Shown: one piece after another, positions 5,924-6,281 of the stretch | Numbering within the stretch: the stretch's first letter is position 1 | How the letters are laid out: the number at the start of each line of letters is the position of its first letter | From: Alphaproteobacteria bacterium | GTDB taxonomy: Bacteria > Pseudomonadota > Alphaproteobacteria > Rhodospirillales > Rhodospirillaceae | Assembly: GCA_003250275.1 (NCBI GenBank) | Contig: QKGW01000214.1 | Span: 1 to 6,281 of the forward strand | Direction of reading: 5' to 3' | Length of the DNA stretch: 6,281 bases | Program-made: the position numbers and the translations under genes | Notes under the pieces: model-generated | The model's input: only the letters and a program-made list of their open reading frames with translations | The model's database searches: none | What the model was told of the DNA's origin: nothing

Positions 5924-6281
5924 ACGACGTCGGCATGACCGCCCTGATCCTGTCCGCCCTCGGCGGCTATCTCCTCGGCTCGATCCCCTTCGGCCTGGTG
6001 CTGACGCGGATGGCGGGCCTCGGCGATCTCCGCCAGATCGGCTCGGGCAACATCGGCGCGACCAACGTGCTGCGCACCGGGCGCAAGGGCCTCGCACTCG
6101 CGACTTTGCTGCTCGATTCCGGCAAGGGCGCGATCGCCGCGCTGATCGCCTACGCTCTGTGGGACTACCAGGCCGCGCTCACCGCCGGCCTGTTCGCGGT
6201 GCTCGGCCACAACTTCCCGGTCTGGCTCAACATGAAGGGGGGCAAGGGCGTCGCCACCACGCTCGGCGTGCTGATCGCCAC
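5920..6281 (+). CDS. plsY: Glycerol-3-phosphate acyltransferase PlsY (3' truncated)
   Basis: An integral inner-membrane enzyme that transfers an acyl group from acyl-phosphate (made by PlsX) to glycerol 3-phosphate, giving lysophosphatidic acid, the first step of phospholipid synthesis in most bacteria. The window holds the first 120 residues; the frame is still open at the last base. Seen here: a first membrane helix (about 8-28) with GSIPFG at 20-25; the first conserved loop IGSGNIGATNVLR (40-52); a second helix with LLLDSGKGA (63-71); and the second conserved loop GHNFPVWLNMKGGKGVAT (96-113), the proposed glycerol-phosphate/acyl-phosphate binding segment. The third motif lies beyond the end. 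The start overlaps the pyrC-like stop by ATGA and has a strong ribosome site, so plsY is probably co-transcribed with pyrB-pyrC. From general knowledge, dprA and topA often follow in alphaproteobacteria, but they cannot be seen here. Confidence 0.95.
   Translation, partial: MNDVGMTALILSALGGYLLGSIPFGLVLTRMAGLGDLRQIGSGNIGATNVLRTGRKGLALATLLLDSGKGAIAALIAYALWDYQAALTAGLFAVLGHNFPVWLNMKGGKGVATTLGVLIA

Overview
This is a compact, very GC-rich stretch of bacterial chromosome with strongly G/C-biased third codon positions. Gene content and order suggest an alphaproteobacterium, probably near the Rhodospirillales. The clues are a pyrB-pyrC-plsY run, a PyrC with an altered metal-site motif that resembles (from memory) PyrC proteins of that group, and a promoter matching the alphaproteobacterial general-stress sigma factor EcfG. 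The taxonomic placement is inference; no database search was possible.

Layout. Bases 2-703 (+) are the 3' part of an HDOD-domain signalling protein whose start lies outside the window. Bases 770-1294 (+) encode a tandem-ACT protein of the GcvR-like type. Two minus-strand genes follow: an MgtC/SapB-family membrane protein (1299-1820) and, upstream of it, a DUF892/YciE-type ferritin-like stress protein (1879-2382). The ACT and MgtC genes converge with only 4 bases between their stop codons, and both stops lie in one 10-base palindrome. The DUF892 gene is divergent from dusA, a tRNA-dihydrouridine synthase (2546-3556, +). The 163-base divergent region holds a GGAAC-N17-CGTT motif facing the DUF892 gene, so this gene, and possibly MgtC downstream of it, probably belongs to the general stress regulon. 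After a 94-base gap comes a tightly packed operon: pyrB (3651-4616), pyrC-like (4613-5923) and plsY (5920 to beyond the window end), joined by two ATGA stop/start overlaps.

How the genes work together. PyrB carries out the committed step of UMP synthesis. The PyrC-like protein has lost several residues needed for dihydroorotase catalysis, so it may act as a structural partner of PyrB, like the pseudo-dihydroorotase of Pseudomonas-type ATCases, with the true enzyme encoded elsewhere. PlsY starts phospholipid synthesis and is probably co-transcribed. The DUF892 and MgtC genes look like a small stress module.

I see no mobile element, CRISPR array, RNA gene or convincing rho-independent terminator, and no gene-free stretch longer than 300 bases. 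Most of the window is ordinary core genome. The points most worth checking are the stress promoter and the degenerate PyrC.
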